Of a stretch of 60,000 nt of DNA, positions 57,930 through 60,000 are shown piece after piece. The stretch lies in the NCBI RefSeq assembly GCF_964355755.1, contig NC_092673.1, positions 2,115,001 through 2,175,000 on the forward strand. The letters run 5' to 3'. The stretch is from Antedon mediterranea. Lineage: Eukaryota > Echinodermata > Crinoidea > Comatulida > Antedonidae. The notes under the pieces were generated by a model. That model saw only the letters and a program-made list of their open reading frames with translations. It did no database searches and had not been told where the DNA came from. The position numbers and the translations under genes were made by a program. The stretch's first letter is position 1. The number at the start of each line of letters is the position of its first letter.

Positions 57930-59760
57930 TTACAGAACCAATTTGGTGACACAGTTAAACACAGTGATAAAGAATAGATACTGTTTTAGGTTATATAACC
58001 CTAACCCTAGTTTGAAGCGACATAATAAATTCATCGCGAAAAAGTACGTATCGTATTCAGAAACTTTTGAAATTTGTTAGATATGTTTAATAGGTTCTTA
58101 CGTCTATAAAACAAACAAAAAATATAAATTTCACAAAAAATTCGTGATTTTAATAATTTGCATTTCTAAAAATGTACACTTATGAAATACCATACATTTT
58201 CCAACACATTTTTACTCCATTGATGATTCCCAGAAATCAAAATAAAACAAATTATGATATTTCTTTTACATTATAGATGTAAGAACCTATATTGAACATG
58301 TACCAAATTTCAAACGTTTTTCAAGACGATACGTATTTTTATCGATGAATTAAGTATGTGATCGCTTCAAACTAGGGTTAGGGTTAAATAACCTAACAGT
58401 TCCATTCTTTAACACTGTGTTTAACTTTTAACCAAATTGGTTTTAGTACAACACAATGATAAACTATGTACATTTTATTTTTCATATTACATTATAGGAT
58501 ACATATAATGGAATAATAATAAATACAAGTTACATAGTTTATCATCTTGTTTTACAGAACCAATTTGGTTACACAGTTAAACACAGTGATAAAGAATAGA
58601 CACTGTTTTAGGTTATATAACTCTAACCCTAGTTTGAAGCGATCACATACTTAATTCATCGCGAAAAAATACGTATCGTATTCAGAAACATTTGAAAATT
58701 GGTAAATATGTTCAATAGGTTCTTACGTCTATAAAACAAACAAAAAATAAAAGTTTCAAGACAAATTCGTGATTTTAATAATTTGCATTTCTAAACATTT
58801 ACACTTATGAAAGACAATACATTTCCAACACATTTTTACTTCATTGATGATTCAAATCAAAATAAAACTATTAGGATATTTCTTTTGCATTATAGATTTA
58901 AGAACCTATATTGAACATATCTACCAAATATCAAACGTTTTTCAAGACGATACGTATTTTTATCGATAAATTAAGTATGTGATCGCTTCAAACTAGGGTT
59001 AGGGTTAAATAACCTAACAGTTCCATTCTTTAACACTGTGTTTAACTTTAACCAAATTGGTTTTAGTACAACACAATGATAAACTATGTACATTTTATTT
59101 TTCATATTACATTATAGGATACATATAATGTAATAATAATAAATACAAGTTACATAGTTTATCATCTTGTTTTACAGAACCAATTTGGTTACACAGTTAA
59201 ACACAGTGATAAAGAATAGACACTGTTTTAGGTTATATAACTCTAACCCTAGTTTGAAGCGATCACATACTTAATTCATCGCGAAAAAATACGTATCGTA
59301 TTCAGAAACATTTGAAATTTGGTAAATATGTAATAGGTTCTTACGTCTATAAAACAAACAAAAAATAAAAGTTTCAAGACAAATTCGTGATTTTAATAAT
59401 TTGCATTTCTAAACATTTACACTTATGAAAGACAATACATTTCCAACACATTTTTACTTCATTGATGATTCCCAGAAATCAAAATAAAACTATTAGGATA
59501 TTTCTTTTGCATTATAGATGTAAGAACCTATATTGAACATATCTACCAAATATCAAACGTTTTTCAAGACGATACGTATTTTTAGCGATGAATATTAAAT
59601 ATGTGATCGCTTCAAACTAGGGTTAGGGTTAAATAAACTAAAACAGTTCTATTCTTTATCACTCACTGTGTTTAACCTTTAACCAAAATGGTTATAGTAA
59701 AACACAATGATAAACTTATATGTAAATTTTATTTTTCATAACATAAAATGTTTGATATTC
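57930..59760. repeat. ~621-bp higher-order foldback repeat with telomere-like motifs, three copies
   Basis: CTAACCCTAGTTTGAAGCG recurs at 58001, 58623 and 59243 (spacing about 620). Each copy is an inverted repeat: a left arm from about ACACAGTTAAACACAGTGAT through CCCTAACCCTAG and AATTCATCGCGAAAAA to GGTTCTTACGTCTATA, a ~170-bp AT-rich loop, then the same in reverse through CGATACGTATTTTTATCGAT to CTAGGGTTAGGGTTAAATA. Arms are about 170 bp. The link to the next copy is a second, smaller palindrome (CAATGATAAACTATGTACAT against GTTACATAGTTTATCATCTT). The flanks keep the ACCAATTTGGTT core of the neighbouring satellite. A diverged further copy appears to begin at about 59800 and run off the window. 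Confidence 0.9.
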
Positions 59761-60000
59761 TTTATAATATTTAATATTATATTTTAGGCCTACTATTAAT
59801 TATGTATAAATGCACACTACATCTGAAATAACTTTCTACTTCATTGGCGATTCTTACCAAAAAAAAAGAACTAATTTTGTTATGTATATAGAGCAACCTA
59901 TTATAACATGTCTTGTATGATTTTTATCTCGTTTCAATGACATTTTATACTACAATTCAAATGAAAAAGCATCACAAAAAAATACGTCTGGTATTCAAAA

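Noticed and set aside
57990-59640. TTAGGG/CCCTAA words as a chromosome end
   Set aside because: Only two telomere-type units occur per arm, in both orientations, inside repeated palindromes; a true telomere would be a long one-directional array.

Overview
The window is AT-rich eukaryotic nuclear DNA. Its genes are split by spliceosomal GT-AG introns, and the intergenic space is packed with short DNA transposons, SINE-like retroposons and minisatellites. The seven protein genes all look like close relatives of vertebrate genes, and the motif AGGCCTA recurs throughout. A marine invertebrate deuterostome fits best; an echinoderm is my guess, but the sequence alone does not prove it.

Layout: sepiapterin reductase SPR (+, one exon, 1486-2283); TTC1 (-, 2803-4850); a CNNM Mg2+-transport mediator (+, 5373-12488), head to head with TTC1; DCAF10, a CRL4 substrate receptor (-, 16017-20260); a WBP1/WBP1L-type membrane adaptor with two alternative first exons (-, 22730-31356); an SRSF10/SRSF12-like splicing factor (+, 33503-41005); a gene-poor repeat region with three near-perfect minisatellites (41-49.4 kb); dihydropteridine reductase QDPR (-, 50809-55458), with two tRNA-Val(AAC) genes in one intron; then a palindromic satellite block (56-60 kb). 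Every multi-exon model was built by hand from splice signals, and each one closes in frame to a stop with a total length divisible by three.

SPR makes tetrahydrobiopterin and QDPR regenerates it, so the two ends of the window carry partner enzymes of one cofactor pathway. The other genes are housekeeping functions with no evident joint role.

The most notable non-genic structures are: a 3'-displaced, stop-containing copy of DCAF10 exon 4; duplicated decoy copies of a DCAF10 5' splice site inside a GAT-repeat intron; a foldback transposon with ~250-bp inverted ends and an exact 8-bp target duplication; a 1.7-kb hAT-like element; a TTAA-flanked MITE family in four copies; and a satellite whose ~100-bp and ~621-bp units are themselves palindromes, the longer ones carrying telomere-like CCCTAA motifs.
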